NCBI GenBank assembly: GCA_021158005.1
Contig: JAGGVN010000095.1
Coordinates: forward strand, 1 to 35,301
From: Candidatus Aerophobota bacterium
GTDB taxonomy: Bacteria > Aerophobota > Aerophobia > Aerophobales > JAGGVN01
Direction of reading: 5' to 3'
DNA: 35,301 nucleotides
This document shows positions 27,210 through 34,888 of the stretch, piece by piece. Below the pieces are notes generated by a model that saw only the letters and a program-made list of their open reading frames with translations, did no database searches and had not been told where the DNA came from. Both the position numbers and the translations under genes were made by a program. Each line of letters starts with the position of its first letter. The first letter of the stretch is position 1.

Positions 27210-27238
27210 ATTTTAGCATATTCGTCTTGATTTGTAAA
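27210..27238 (-). promoter_or_regulatory. Promoter of the transketolase-ctpA-yibQ-accA-gyrB-gyrA operon
   Basis: On the - strand: TTTACA (27238-27233), a 17-base spacer, TAAAAT (27215-27210) with TG one base before (extended -10 like), about 27 bases before the ATG. No other strong promoter was noticed within the seven-gene run. Confidence 0.65.
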
Positions 27239-27765
27239 GTTTACGCATTAAATTATGATAATCTTATTTCTGGATTCTCTAAGGTATTCCTCTTGTAAAT
27301 CTTTAAAGAATCTTTTCCAGCATTTAGTTATCTAAATTTTCCTTAGTTTTCCCTTATTCTTAAATAACTTTCGCATTAACTTTATCTTTTTCTCCCACAG
27401 TATTTTTTTAAAAGAAGGTCATTTATACTGACTATTCTTAGATTCTACTCCCCGAGGGTAGGACTCTCCACGCTAAAAAGGAACTCAATTTTATCTTAGC
27501 TTTCTCTGAAATGTTTATTAAATCTAAATTTCAAGAAGTTTCAGTTTTTCTCTGGTCTAATGGCCCAAGAGCCTCTATTTTAGCTATGGGATTCAATGAC
27601 AACGTGCAGACCGAATTTGACTTCTATTTTCTTCTTAAGGTAAATATTAAACGGTGATAGATTCCCGGAGATAAAAAAGATTAGAAGGGGAAGGTTTTTG
27701 TCCGGCGAGCTTTATTCAGGAAACTATTTGGTAGAAGATGATGGAGGTATTGTTTTAAGCGTAGC
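27239..27765. other. Apparently decayed or non-coding stretch with a possible gene remnant
   Basis: No convincing gene fills this gap. On the + strand a frame is open from 27442 (after a stop) to the stop at 27655-27657. Its product begins ILLPEGRTLHAKKELNFI and continues with VFLWSNGPRASILAMGFNDN. It looks protein-like, but there is no ribosome site; the first ATG is at 27511. A second open stretch in another frame follows (27659 onward, SGELYSGNYLVEDDGG) and runs into the DUF89 gene on the other strand. This pattern fits an old gene broken by frameshifts. I recognise no family. 27239-27440 is AT-rich with nothing further visible. Confidence 0.4.
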
Positions 27766-28647
27766 TCAGGTAGATGGGTTTATTTCCGTGTATCCTGAGC
27801 CCTGAGTTTTTAAAATAATATCTCCAACCCTACATCCTAAATTTCTTGCTATTACGGGGCATTTTGCTTTTAGAAGAAAAAAAATAGGCCTTTTTTCCTC
27901 TGAAAGAGTTTCATAGTTCCCTTGCCCTTTACTAATAATTAACTTGGTTTTAGTATAATAATTTAAAAATTCTTTCGAGCAATACCGAAGAATAGTTCCG
28001 GGAGCGTCACAACCTGAAGAAATAACCTTAGCTACTTTATCTATCCTACAAAACAAAGCATCTTCGATGGTAACATCATTAATAATAGGCTTGTCTCTTA
28101 CTACATAAATAACTTTTTGTGGCAATTCCTCTATTAAGATACGGTCAAATACTATTTCTCCAGTATTATCTCCTAAGTAAAGAATTTCTTTTGTTTTTTC
28201 CAGGCAATTTTTAAGCTTATCATAATCAAGAATAGCAAAATTTTGTTCAAGAGTATTTTTTAATTCTTTTCCGAGATTTATTTTTTTTCTTACTTCATTC
28301 ACCCCGAAATCAATAACATTTCCGGCAATAGCTATTTTTATAGCTGTAAGAAGAGGGTCTTTTGATTTCCTCACTTTCTTTTTTAATTCTGGATAAAGTT
28401 TTAAGGCCGCTTTATTATATTTATCCTTAATTTTCTTATAAGGATCAGAGGAGTGGGTAAATTTGCGGACAATTTTATGAATTATTCTCCCCATTTCTGG
28501 AGGAGTGCTATTCAAAGAAAACTCAGGAACAACCATAGCTATTTCATCTAAAATTTTTTTCTGGATTACTTTATCTTGAGTAATTATTCTTGCTGCATCT
28601 AATCCTTGTTTAAAAAAACAAGGAATACAATCTAAATATGTTTTCAT
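27766..28647 (-). CDS. DUF89 family protein (AF1104-like damage-control phosphatase)
   Basis: The 293 residues match the archaeal/bacterial AF1104 branch of DUF89. Hallmarks are the N-terminal LDCIPCFFKQGLDA, NVIDFGVNE with the metal-binding Asp, and ILYLGDNTGEIVFDRILIEEL. VVRDKPIINDVTIEDA, ISSGCDAPGT, ISKGQGNYETLSE and a C-terminal CPVIARNLGC then complete the pattern. Known relatives are metal-dependent phosphatases that remove damaged or excess phosphometabolites; the substrate of this branch is not clear. The ATG has AAAGGA three bases upstream. The gene stands alone with its own promoter at 28735-28708. The cysteine pairs at both ends suggest metal binding. Confidence 0.87.
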   Translation of the reverse strand: MKTYLDCIPCFFKQGLDAARIITQDKVIQKKILDEIAMVVPEFSLNSTPPEMGRIIHKIVRKFTHSSDPYKKIKDKYNKAALKLYPELKKKVRKSKDPLLTAIKIAIAGNVIDFGVNEVRKKINLGKELKNTLEQNFAILDYDKLKNCLEKTKEILYLGDNTGEIVFDRILIEELPQKVIYVVRDKPIINDVTIEDALFCRIDKVAKVISSGCDAPGTILRYCSKEFLNYYTKTKLIISKGQGNYETLSEEKRPIFFLLKAKCPVIARNLGCRVGDIILKTQGSGYTEINPST

Positions 28648-28707
28648 TTTCCTTTCTTTTATTTATTTATTACCAGAGTTTCCTCGCTGTAAGTCTCTTT
28701 ATATTGA

Positions 28708-28735
28708 AGTGTATTTTATAAAGAGAGGTTGTCAA
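28708..28735 (-). promoter_or_regulatory. Candidate promoter of the DUF89 gene
   Basis: On the - strand: TTGACA (28735-28730), a 16-base spacer, TACACT (28713-28708). It would give a leader of about 55 bases before the ATG at 28647. The -35 is perfect and the -10 moderate. Confidence 0.5.
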
Positions 28736-28817
28736 TAGATATAAAAGAGTAATTCCAACAGAGATTAAATCAATTTAAAGCTATTCCTGGTCCATTAGAG
28801 GCTCTCACCCCTCATAT

Positions 28818-28845
28818 TTGACCTCTTTTAATTTTTTGGTATATT
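28818..28845 (+). promoter_or_regulatory. Promoter of the bPH-isomerase-dehydrogenase operon
   Basis: TTGACC (28818-28823), a 16-base spacer, TATATT (28840-28845). Transcription would start near 28852, leaving a leader of about 180 bases before the start codon at 29033. Confidence 0.6.
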
Positions 28846-28851
28846 GCCTTT

Positions 28852-29032
28852 AAATTACTTGAGGGGGGATGTTTCCCTCAACACTGAAGCTATTCCCCCT
28901 TCTGTCACTCAAGTTGGGAAGATAAGCAAATAAAAGGATCGACAAAGCAAATTCCCATATAATTAATAAACTTTATGGGGAAATGTTAAGCAAAACCTCG
29001 AAGAAAGGGAAGCAATGCGGTAAGAGGAAGAC
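28852..29032 (+). promoter_or_regulatory. Structured 5' leader with alternative hairpins, possible cis-regulatory RNA
   Basis: Two pairs of mutually exclusive helices are visible. TTGAGGG (28859-28865) can pair locally with CCCTCAA (28875-28881), or ACTTGA plus the G6 run (28857-28868) can pair with CCCCC (28895-28899) plus TCAAGT (28909-28914). Further on, TTCCC (28952-28956) can pair back with GGGAA (28916-28920), or TTCCCATA can pair forward with TATGGGGA (28974-28981). I match this to no known riboswitch. No gene is seen in it. Confidence 0.4.
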
Positions 29033-29515
29033 TTGTCTGAAGAAAAGGTATTACTTAGAATAAGGCCTTCATGGAGATCTTATTTAGGGATTTTTATTTG
29101 GGCAGGAATATTTTTTGTTCTTACTACCAGCATATTTGTTCCCCTCCAGCTTTCTATGTTTTTTCAAGTAATTATAGCCTGGTATGTAATTACCGGTATC
29201 TGGGAAAAGATCTCTCTTAAATATACTGTTACTGAAAATAGAATAATTAAAACAGGGGGTCTCATCTTAAAGAAAAATTATGAAATTGCTCTTAGTGATA
29301 TTTCTCTGGTTAAGATTAAACAAACGACTCTTCAGCGAATTTTAAATATTGCCGATCTGGAAGTTGTAATTAAAGGAGGATTGAGTTATTCTCCTGTAGG
29401 AATAAAAATGAAGGGGATAAGGAAAGCAAATAAAATTAAGGAGATTATTGAGAAATATCGAAGAGAAATGAGAAAAGGAGGAGAAAAAAATGAGATTGGG
29501 GCTGGTGACTTATAA
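29033..29515 (+). CDS. Membrane protein with bacterial PH domain (bPH/DUF304 type)
   Basis: The 160 residues contain two membrane helices (about 16-34 and 40-58) followed by a bPH_2-type domain (about 60-145). The latter shows LKYTVTENRIIKTGGLILKK, the conserved ISLVKIKQTTLQRIL and IADLEVVIKGG. This is the layout of YdbS/YdbT-like proteins, whose role is poorly known. The basic C-terminal tail (EKYRREMRKGGEKN) faces the cytoplasm. The start is TTG at 29033, four bases after GAGGA; no ATG is available upstream. It overlaps the next gene by 26 bases, so it belongs to the sugar operon and may anchor or regulate it. Confidence 0.82.
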   Translation: MSEEKVLLRIRPSWRSYLGIFIWAGIFFVLTTSIFVPLQLSMFFQVIIAWYVITGIWEKISLKYTVTENRIIKTGGLILKKNYEIALSDISLVKIKQTTLQRILNIADLEVVIKGGLSYSPVGIKMKGIRKANKIKEIIEKYRREMRKGGEKNEIGAGDL

Positions 29516-30257
29516 TTTAGCCAAGGATTGGGATATTCCTACCATTATTGAAAGATGTAAGACTACTGGTTTTGAAGGGGTGGAATTGAGAACTACTCAC
29601 GCTCATAAGGTGGAGGTTAATCTTAGTAAAGAAGAGCGAGAGGAAGTTAAAAAAAGATTTAAAGATTCTCCCGTTGAGCTCGTTGGTTTGGGGAGTGTGT
29701 TTGAATATCATGCTATTGATTCTGAGGAGGTAAGAAGAAATATTGAAGGCACAAAAGAGTATGTGAAATTAGCCAGTGATGTAGGTGCTCCCGGGGTAAA
29801 AGTTCGTCCCAATGGTTTTCAAGATAAGGCCGGTATCCCTCGAGAAAAGACGCTGGAGCAGATTGGTTTAGCCCTGCGGGAATGTGGAGAATTTGCCAGT
29901 AATTTTGGAGTAGAAATTAGGTTAGAAGTCCATGGAGAGGGAACTTGTGAAGTTCCTTATATTCACCGAATTATGGAAATAGCTGATCATAAGAATGTAT
30001 TTGTTTGCTGGAATTCTAATCTTACTGATGTAGATAGCAAAGGTTCAGTAAAGAGTAACTTTAATTTGGTTAAAGATAAGATCCGTTTGGTGCATATTAA
30101 TGAGCTTTATCGGGAAGATTATCCCTGGCGAGAACTCTTTAGTCTTCTTAAAAATGCGGGATATGAAGGTTTTTGCCTGGCAGAAATTCCTGAAAGTCCT
30201 GAGCCAGAGAGATTAATGAGATATTATCGAGCTCTATTTAAGGCTTATACAGAGTAA
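29490..30257 (+). CDS. Sugar phosphate isomerase/epimerase-like TIM-barrel protein
   Basis: This is a 255-residue protein of the xylose isomerase-like superfamily. The barrel opens with RLGLVTYNLAKDWDIPTIIERC and GFEGVELR. Candidate metal ligands are seen in EIRLEVHGEG, NVFVCWNSNLTD, LVHINELYRED and GFCLAEIPESPEP, the usual Glu/Asp/His/Glu places. Relatives isomerise or epimerise keto-sugars or dehydrate inositol derivatives; the exact substrate is unknown. ATG 29490 has AAGGAGGAG just upstream, inside the bPH gene. The Gfo/Idh/MocA gene follows after 40 bases. The pairing suggests oxidation of a sugar followed by isomerisation. Confidence 0.87.
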   Translation: MRLGLVTYNLAKDWDIPTIIERCKTTGFEGVELRTTHAHKVEVNLSKEEREEVKKRFKDSPVELVGLGSVFEYHAIDSEEVRRNIEGTKEYVKLASDVGAPGVKVRPNGFQDKAGIPREKTLEQIGLALRECGEFASNFGVEIRLEVHGEGTCEVPYIHRIMEIADHKNVFVCWNSNLTDVDSKGSVKSNFNLVKDKIRLVHINELYREDYPWRELFSLLKNAGYEGFCLAEIPESPEPERLMRYYRALFKAYTE

Positions 30258-30260
30258 TAA

Positions 30261-30298
30261 GGAGAGAAAAATAAAAAAAAAGGAGAGAAAAATAAAAA
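30261..30298 (+). repeat. Tandem duplication of a ribosome-binding segment
   Basis: GGAGAGAAAAATAAAAA occurs at 30261-30277 and again at 30282-30298, whose last A begins the ATG of the dehydrogenase. Either copy could bind ribosomes; the second is ten bases from the start. Confidence 0.7.
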
Positions 30299-31314
30299 TG
30301 CAGAACGAAAATATAGAAAAAGAAATAAAATGCGCAGTTTTAGGTTATGGACCGGCTTTTAATATGGGGAAGCGTCATTGCGAGTTGATTAAGGAGACTG
30401 AGGGATTGAGACTCGTATCTATATGTGATTTAAATCCAGAACGCACGGCTACTGCTAAAAAAGATTTTCCTGAGGTTATAACTTACAATAGTGTAGAAGA
30501 GATGTTAAAGAAAGTAGAGCTTGATTTAGTGAGTATAGTTACCCCTCATAATACTCACGCTTTTTTAACTCTCCAGTGTCTGAAAGCCGGTAAACATGTG
30601 GTTGTAGAAAAACCAATGTGTATCACGGTTAAGGAAGCTACAGAAATGATTGAAACTGCAAAAGCTCAAAGGAAAATGCTTTCAGTCTTTCATAATCGCC
30701 GTTTTGATGGAGATTTTTTAGCTATTAAGGAGGTAATAGATAAAGGACTTATTGGTGAGGTTTTTCATATAGAAACAGGTGGGGGAGGATATCATCATCC
30801 GGGATATTGGTGGCGTTCTGATAAAAAAGTTTCTGGAGGAGCTTTTTATGACTGGGGAGCTCATTTTGTCGATTGGGTATTGAATTTAATTCCCAAAAAA
30901 ATGGTAGGAATAGCCGGATTTTTCCATAAGCTTGTCTGGAATGATGTAACCAATGAGGATCATGTAGGGGCTCTTATCCGCTTTGAAAATGGGGCAGTTG
31001 CTGATGTTCAACTTTCTAATATCGATAGAATAGGGAGGCCTCGCTGGCGTATTCTGGGAACGAAAGGGGCTATTCTTGATAAGGGGGGAGGAAGTTTTAA
31101 GGTAAATACAGAAATAGAAGGTATTCCTGCAAGTATGGAGGTTAAATATAAAGAGACCGATTGGAGAAGGTATTATCGGAATATTGCCCGTCACCTGCTT
31201 TTCAGGGAGAAGTTAGAGATAACTCCTCAGTCTGCGCGCCGGGTAATAGCTGTATTTGAAACAGCGGAAAAAGCTGCTAAGAGCGGAAAGATAGAACCCG
31301 TCCCCTACGAATGA
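30298..31314 (+). CDS. Gfo/Idh/MocA family NAD(P)-dependent dehydrogenase
   Basis: This 338-residue oxidoreductase acts on sugars, inositols or amino sugars. The N-terminal Rossmann fold has AVLGYGPAFNMGKRH as nucleotide loop, a looser form of the usual GxGxxG. ICDLNPERTATAKKDF follows at the acidic end of strand 2, and VSIVTPHNTHAFLTLQCLKAGKHVVVEKPM includes the family's catalytic-region EKP. The C-terminal sheet domain contains GGAFYDWGAHFVDWVLNL, with the conserved Asp/His. The upstream site is odd: a 17-base block with GGAGAG is repeated twice, 21 bases apart (30261 and 30282). It is last in the + strand operon and is followed by a hairpin at 31317-31345. Confidence 0.92.
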   Translation: MQNENIEKEIKCAVLGYGPAFNMGKRHCELIKETEGLRLVSICDLNPERTATAKKDFPEVITYNSVEEMLKKVELDLVSIVTPHNTHAFLTLQCLKAGKHVVVEKPMCITVKEATEMIETAKAQRKMLSVFHNRRFDGDFLAIKEVIDKGLIGEVFHIETGGGGYHHPGYWWRSDKKVSGGAFYDWGAHFVDWVLNLIPKKMVGIAGFFHKLVWNDVTNEDHVGALIRFENGAVADVQLSNIDRIGRPRWRILGTKGAILDKGGGSFKVNTEIEGIPASMEVKYKETDWRRYYRNIARHLLFREKLEITPQSARRVIAVFETAEKAAKSGKIEPVPYE

Positions 31315-31316
31315 AA

Positions 31317-31345
31317 CCTTTAAGGGGGTACTTCCCCCTTAAAGG
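31317..31345. terminator. Hairpin between convergent genes
   Basis: A perfect 12-base inverted repeat (CCTTTAAGGGGG at 31317-31328 against 31334-31345) with a five-base loop lies between the ends of the Gfo/Idh/MocA gene and the downstream dehydrogenase. It has no T run on either side, so it could act as a two-way transcription stop or as an mRNA 3' end barrier. Confidence 0.6.
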
Positions 31346-31375
31346 GTATTGCTTTCTCCTTAAAAAAATTAATAA

Positions 31376-32398
31376 TTAAATTTCTATAAGGACTTTCATT
31401 ACATTTTCTTTTTTCTTTAAAATAAGTTCAAAAGCTTTCTTTATATCTTTTAACTTAAAGGAGTGAGTAATAAGGGGTTGGACCTGGATTTTCTTTTTTT
31501 GAATAAGGTCTATTGCTTCTTCGAAATCGTCTCTTATATACATTAAACTTCCGATGAGCTCTAATTCTCTATCTCCTATATAAGCAAGATTTACTCGGGG
31601 ATTTTCTTCAGGGACTCCCACAATCATAATTTTTGTTCCCTTTCGAGCAATTTGAATAGCCTCAGATAAAGTTTCTTCTCTTCCCACGCACTCGTATATT
31701 AAATCTATTCCATTTTCACCGTAAGTTTCCCGGATAAATTCTACCAAATCTCGGGAAACGGAGTTTACTATTTTATCGGCTCCTAACTCCTTGGCTTTTT
31801 TTAATCTATAATCGAGGAGGTCGGTAATAATTATTTCTCCTGCTCCAGATACTTTAGCTACCTGCATAATCAACAGGCCAATGGGTCCTGCTCCTAAAAT
31901 TAAGACTTTATCACCTATCTTTTGTTTTGATTTTCTCACCGCATGAACCGCTACTGCTGTTGGTTCTATTAAAGCTCCCTCCTCAAAAGAAATCTCCCGG
32001 GGAAGCTTTATTACCTTATTTTGAGGCACAGCAATATATTGAGCAAAAGCACCATTATAACCTACACAACCGATAACTTTAAGGTAATTGCAAATATTAT
32101 ATCTCCCATGGAGGCAGTTGTAGCATTTTCCGCAAACTATATTGGGTTCAACGGAGACTCTCTCTTCTTTATGAAAATTTTTAACTTTCTTTCCCGTTTG
32201 AGAAATTATTCCCGAAAATTCATGTCCTAAAACAATAGGAGGATGCACAAAGGGATGTTTCCCTTTATAGGAGTGAATATCCGATCCGCAAATTCCGCAA
32301 TATTTTACCTTGATAAGTACTTCATTTTCTCTTACGGAAGGGATTTCTACTTCTTCCAATATTACCTTTTCAGGTTTTACTAAATTTGCTTGGAGCAT
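31376..32398 (-). CDS. Zinc-dependent medium-chain dehydrogenase (sorbitol/threonine dehydrogenase-like), copy 2
   Basis: This 340-residue NAD(P)-dependent polyol or alcohol dehydrogenase has catalytic zinc ligands in YCGICGSD (Cys) and GHEFSG (His-Glu). The structural zinc site is CGKCYNCLHGRYNIC with all four Cys. The Rossmann motif reads VLILGAGPIGLLIMQVAKVSGAGEIIITD, with an acidic residue at the end of strand 2 suggesting NAD. The family is sorbitol/threonine dehydrogenase-like; the substrate cannot be told. GAGGAG lies five bases before the ATG. It starts nine bases after the stop of a close paralogue on the same strand. It converges on the Gfo/Idh/MocA gene. Confidence 0.92.
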   Translation of the reverse strand: MLQANLVKPEKVILEEVEIPSVRENEVLIKVKYCGICGSDIHSYKGKHPFVHPPIVLGHEFSGIISQTGKKVKNFHKEERVSVEPNIVCGKCYNCLHGRYNICNYLKVIGCVGYNGAFAQYIAVPQNKVIKLPREISFEEGALIEPTAVAVHAVRKSKQKIGDKVLILGAGPIGLLIMQVAKVSGAGEIIITDLLDYRLKKAKELGADKIVNSVSRDLVEFIRETYGENGIDLIYECVGREETLSEAIQIARKGTKIMIVGVPEENPRVNLAYIGDRELELIGSLMYIRDDFEEAIDLIQKKKIQVQPLITHSFKLKDIKKAFELILKKKENVMKVLIEI

Positions 32399-32407
32399 TT
32401 TTTCTCC

Positions 32408-33427
32408 TCACTTTTCTGGCTTCATTAAAATTTTTATTCTCTCTTTGTTCTTTCGGTAAACCTGCATAGCTTCATCAAGCTCATTCAGTTTGAATTTATG
32501 AGTAATTAATTCTTTTACATTTACCCTTCCTTCTGCTAAGAGTTTAATAGCTCTTTCAGTAGTATAAGGATTAACAAAGCATCCTTTAAGAGTGATTTCA
32601 TTTCGATAGATATAAAAGGGATTTACTTTTACTTCTGCTTGAGGGTCAGCTACTCCAAACCAGATTACTCTCCCCCCCGGCTCTACCAGATTTAAAGATT
32701 CAACCTGAGTAGAAGGATTTCCAATACATTCTATGACTACTTCTGCTTTTTCTTTAAGAAAAGTTTTAATCTCTTTTTCTATCTTTACCTTAGTGGGGTC
32801 CAAAGATAAGTTAGCTCCCAATTTCAGAGCTAATTCTCTTCTTCTTTTTACCGGATCAGTAACTACAATCTTATCAGCTCCAGAAATTCTTGCTAATTGT
32901 AAGATAATGAGACCAATAGGGCCTGCCCCCAGAATAACTACCGAATGTCCTGGTTTAATTTCTGCTAAATCTATTCCATGAAGAGAGCACGAAAGTGGTT
33001 CTGTAAAAGAAGCTGTCTCTAAATCTAACTTTTCCGGAAGGTGATAAACTGAAGATTCGTTTACCTTTACATATTCAGCGAATCCTCCATCATAATTAAC
33101 TCCCAATCCCGGAATGGCCACACAAAAATTTTCCTTTCCATTTCGGCAATACTTGCATTTTCCACAAACGGTATTGGGATTAACAGTTACTCTGTCTCCT
33201 TTTTTAAAATTTTTTATTTTCTTTCCTACTTCTTCAATTATTCCTGAAAATTCATGGCCAATAATTACCGGGAAATTAGCCGGAAAAGTTCCTTCGTAAA
33301 TATGTACATCTGTTCCACAGATGCCACAGGTATCTACTCTTATGAGAACATCATCTTCTTTTATCCTGGGAATGGGAACTTCTTTTAACTTATACTTACC
33401 CCTCTCTTCGAATACAATTGCCCTCAT
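32408..33427 (-). CDS. Zinc-dependent medium-chain dehydrogenase (sorbitol/threonine dehydrogenase-like), copy 1
   Basis: This 339-residue paralogue of the next gene has the same layout: catalytic zinc motifs TCGICGTD and GHEFSG, and structural zinc CGKCKYCRNGKENFC (four Cys). The Rossmann motif is VVILGAGPIGLIILQLARISGADKIVVTD. The two copies agree over much of their length but differ in the substrate-loop region (here VAIPGLGVNYDGGFAEY, there LKVIGCVGYNGAFAQY), so they probably act on different or successive polyols. AAAGGAG lies eight bases before the ATG. The htpX-like gene ends 49 bases upstream, so the pair may be transcribed with it. Confidence 0.92.
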   Translation of the reverse strand: MRAIVFEERGKYKLKEVPIPRIKEDDVLIRVDTCGICGTDVHIYEGTFPANFPVIIGHEFSGIIEEVGKKIKNFKKGDRVTVNPNTVCGKCKYCRNGKENFCVAIPGLGVNYDGGFAEYVKVNESSVYHLPEKLDLETASFTEPLSCSLHGIDLAEIKPGHSVVILGAGPIGLIILQLARISGADKIVVTDPVKRRRELALKLGANLSLDPTKVKIEKEIKTFLKEKAEVVIECIGNPSTQVESLNLVEPGGRVIWFGVADPQAEVKVNPFYIYRNEITLKGCFVNPYTTERAIKLLAEGRVNVKELITHKFKLNELDEAMQVYRKNKERIKILMKPEK

Positions 33428-33476
33428 TTATTCTTCTCCTTTATTTCTAAGACTTTCAAAGGGAATAAAGAGTTTT

Positions 33477-34451
33477 TTAAGCCAGTGAAGCAAGGCGCTT
33501 GATGCGCTTCAACATATTCGGATGAGTGGTAAAAAGCTCCATCATTCTCTCTGTTCCCCTTATCTTTATCTTTTTATGCCTTAACTCCCAGAGTTCACTC
33601 TGGTCTATTGTTCCACTTAAATCTCTGTCCACTTCTTTTAGTTCCTGGATTTCATTTTGAGCCCGGGCAATATCATTTAAGAAAAAAGCCCTCACTCCCT
33701 GGACTCTTCTTAATTCTTCTTTTCCTCGAGCACTTCTTCGAATTTGGGCCGAGCCATAAACTAATTTATAAAGAGCTGAGGCTAAGTAATGGGGGGAATT
33801 TCCTATTTTTACACTTCCCTGGTCAGCATAATATTCTCGAATTCGAGATGCGTAGAGGACTAAAAGATTGGTTAAAAAGTAGAGTAAGAAAGCTACCAGA
33901 CCAATTAGAGCAGCATAACCACCTTCTTCTCTTCTTCTATAAAACATTCCTCCCCATAGTAATCTCCAGGATAGCCAGTAAAGCATCAGAGGAATTACTG
34001 AAAGTAGAGTGATAATTATCATATCTCGATGTCTAAGATGAGAGATCTCATGCCCTAAGACTGCCTTCAACTCATCCTTGTTTAATAACTTCCGGATTCC
34101 CTCGGTAATACAAACTCTCCCATCCCTTATTGTCCTTCCAAAGGCGAAGGCATTAGGAATAGAGATTTGAGAAATTCCTACTTTTGGCTTGGGAATATTA
34201 GATCTTTCAGCCAGTTCTTTTACCATCTGATGAAGTTCTGGTTCTTCATTTTCGGAGACCCATCTTACTCTCATTAACATTGAAACTATGGAAGGTCCAA
34301 TTAAATATTGAAAACCTACAAAGATTAAAGCCAGGACAAGGTAGATTCCTACATTTCCTATTCCAAAGTAACTCCCGATCCCAGTAATTACTCCGTAGAG
34401 TATCCCGAACATCAGGGCAACTAATAACCACATTTTAACTTGAAGCCCCAT
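33477..34451 (-). CDS. htpX: HtpX-like M48 membrane zinc protease with an EF-hand-like loop
   Basis: This inner-membrane protease degrades misfolded membrane proteins. The 324 residues have two N-terminal helices (about 7-28 and 32-52), the segment NIPKPKVGISQISIPNAFAFG, and the zinc site HEISH (134-138). Two more helices follow, with the third ligand in REYYAD. The C-terminal part before the family ending ELFTTHPNMLKRIKRL contains DRDLSGTIDQSE at residues 275-286. This fits the canonical calcium-binding EF-hand loop (D1, D3, S5, G6, I8, D9, E12) between two helices. Calcium control is inference. AAGGAGGG is six bases from the ATG. The promoter at 34512-34485 diverges from rpsO. Confidence 0.9.
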   Translation of the reverse strand: MGLQVKMWLLVALMFGILYGVITGIGSYFGIGNVGIYLVLALIFVGFQYLIGPSIVSMLMRVRWVSENEEPELHQMVKELAERSNIPKPKVGISQISIPNAFAFGRTIRDGRVCITEGIRKLLNKDELKAVLGHEISHLRHRDMIIITLLSVIPLMLYWLSWRLLWGGMFYRRREEGGYAALIGLVAFLLYFLTNLLVLYASRIREYYADQGSVKIGNSPHYLASALYKLVYGSAQIRRSARGKEELRRVQGVRAFFLNDIARAQNEIQELKEVDRDLSGTIDQSELWELRHKKIKIRGTERMMELFTTHPNMLKRIKRLASLA

Positions 34452-34484
34452 AGAATACCCTCCTTGATTTATTGATTTATATAT

Positions 34485-34512
34485 ATGATATTGAAAACTG
34501 CATAGACGTCAA
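34485..34512 (-). promoter_or_regulatory. Promoter of the htpX-like gene
   Basis: On the - strand: TTGACG (34512-34507), a 16-base spacer, TATCAT (34490-34485). The leader is about 27 bases and holds a strong ribosome site. Confidence 0.6.
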
Positions 34513-34552
34513 ATTTTTGATTTAAATTATATCTATAAATTAAAGCGATTCC

Positions 34553-34581
34553 TTTACAAATTGAGAAATCTTTGTTATGAT
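34553..34581 (+). promoter_or_regulatory. Promoter of rpsO-pnp
   Basis: TTTACA (34553-34558), a 17-base spacer, TATGAT (34576-34581). The expected start point near 34588 lies before the ribosome site AAAGGAG (34591-34597), which rules out the upstream in-frame ATG at 34577 that sits inside the -10 box. Confidence 0.7.
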
Positions 34582-34603
34582 AAAAAAAGTAAAGGAGAAG
34601 ATG

Positions 34604-34888
34604 ATGATAATTACGAAAACAAAAAAAGAAGAAGTAAGAAAAAAGTTTGCTCTTAACTCCAAAGATACAGGGTCTCCGGAGGTTCAAATAGCTCTTCTTA
34701 CGGAGAGGATCGATAATCTGGTTCGTCATTTGTCCCGGTTTAAAAAAGATTATAGCTCTAAGAGAGGACTTCTGAAACTCGTAGCTCAAAGAAGAAAACT
34801 TCTGAAGTATCTTCAAGATAAGGATGAAGAGAGATATAAGAAAATGGTGGAGTATCTCCAAAGCTATAAAAGGAATGGAACAAAATGA
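34604..34888 (+). CDS. rpsO: 30S ribosomal protein S15
   Basis: S15 binds 16S rRNA early in small-subunit assembly. The protein shows the family core [21 protein letters not shown], then [25 protein letters not shown], with the His/Asp and Ser contacts to rRNA intact. In-frame ATGs exist at 34577, 34601 and 34604. The first lies in the promoter -10 box. AAAGGAG (34591-34597) is six bases from 34604 and three from 34601, so 34604 is the best choice (94 residues). The stop overlaps the pnp ATG (ATGA). The rpsO-pnp pair is conserved widely. In E. coli S15 represses its own translation; with so short a leader I see no clear site for that here. Confidence 0.94.
   Translation: MIITKTKKEEVRKKFALNSKDTGSPEVQIALLTERIDNLVRHLSRFKKDYSSKRGLLKLVAQRRKLLKYLQDKDEERYKKMVEYLQSYKRNGTK

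Noticed and set aside
28995-29032. Part of a signal recognition particle RNA (a GGGAAGCA segment resembling the SRP GGAAGGAAGCA motif)
   Set aside because: The CAGGTCCGG part, the symmetric internal loop and the long enclosing helix are missing, so the likeness is short and probably chance.
34577-34603. Earlier start for rpsO
   Set aside because: The ATG is part of the TATGAT -10 box of its own promoter and has no ribosome site. The good ribosome site lies downstream of it.
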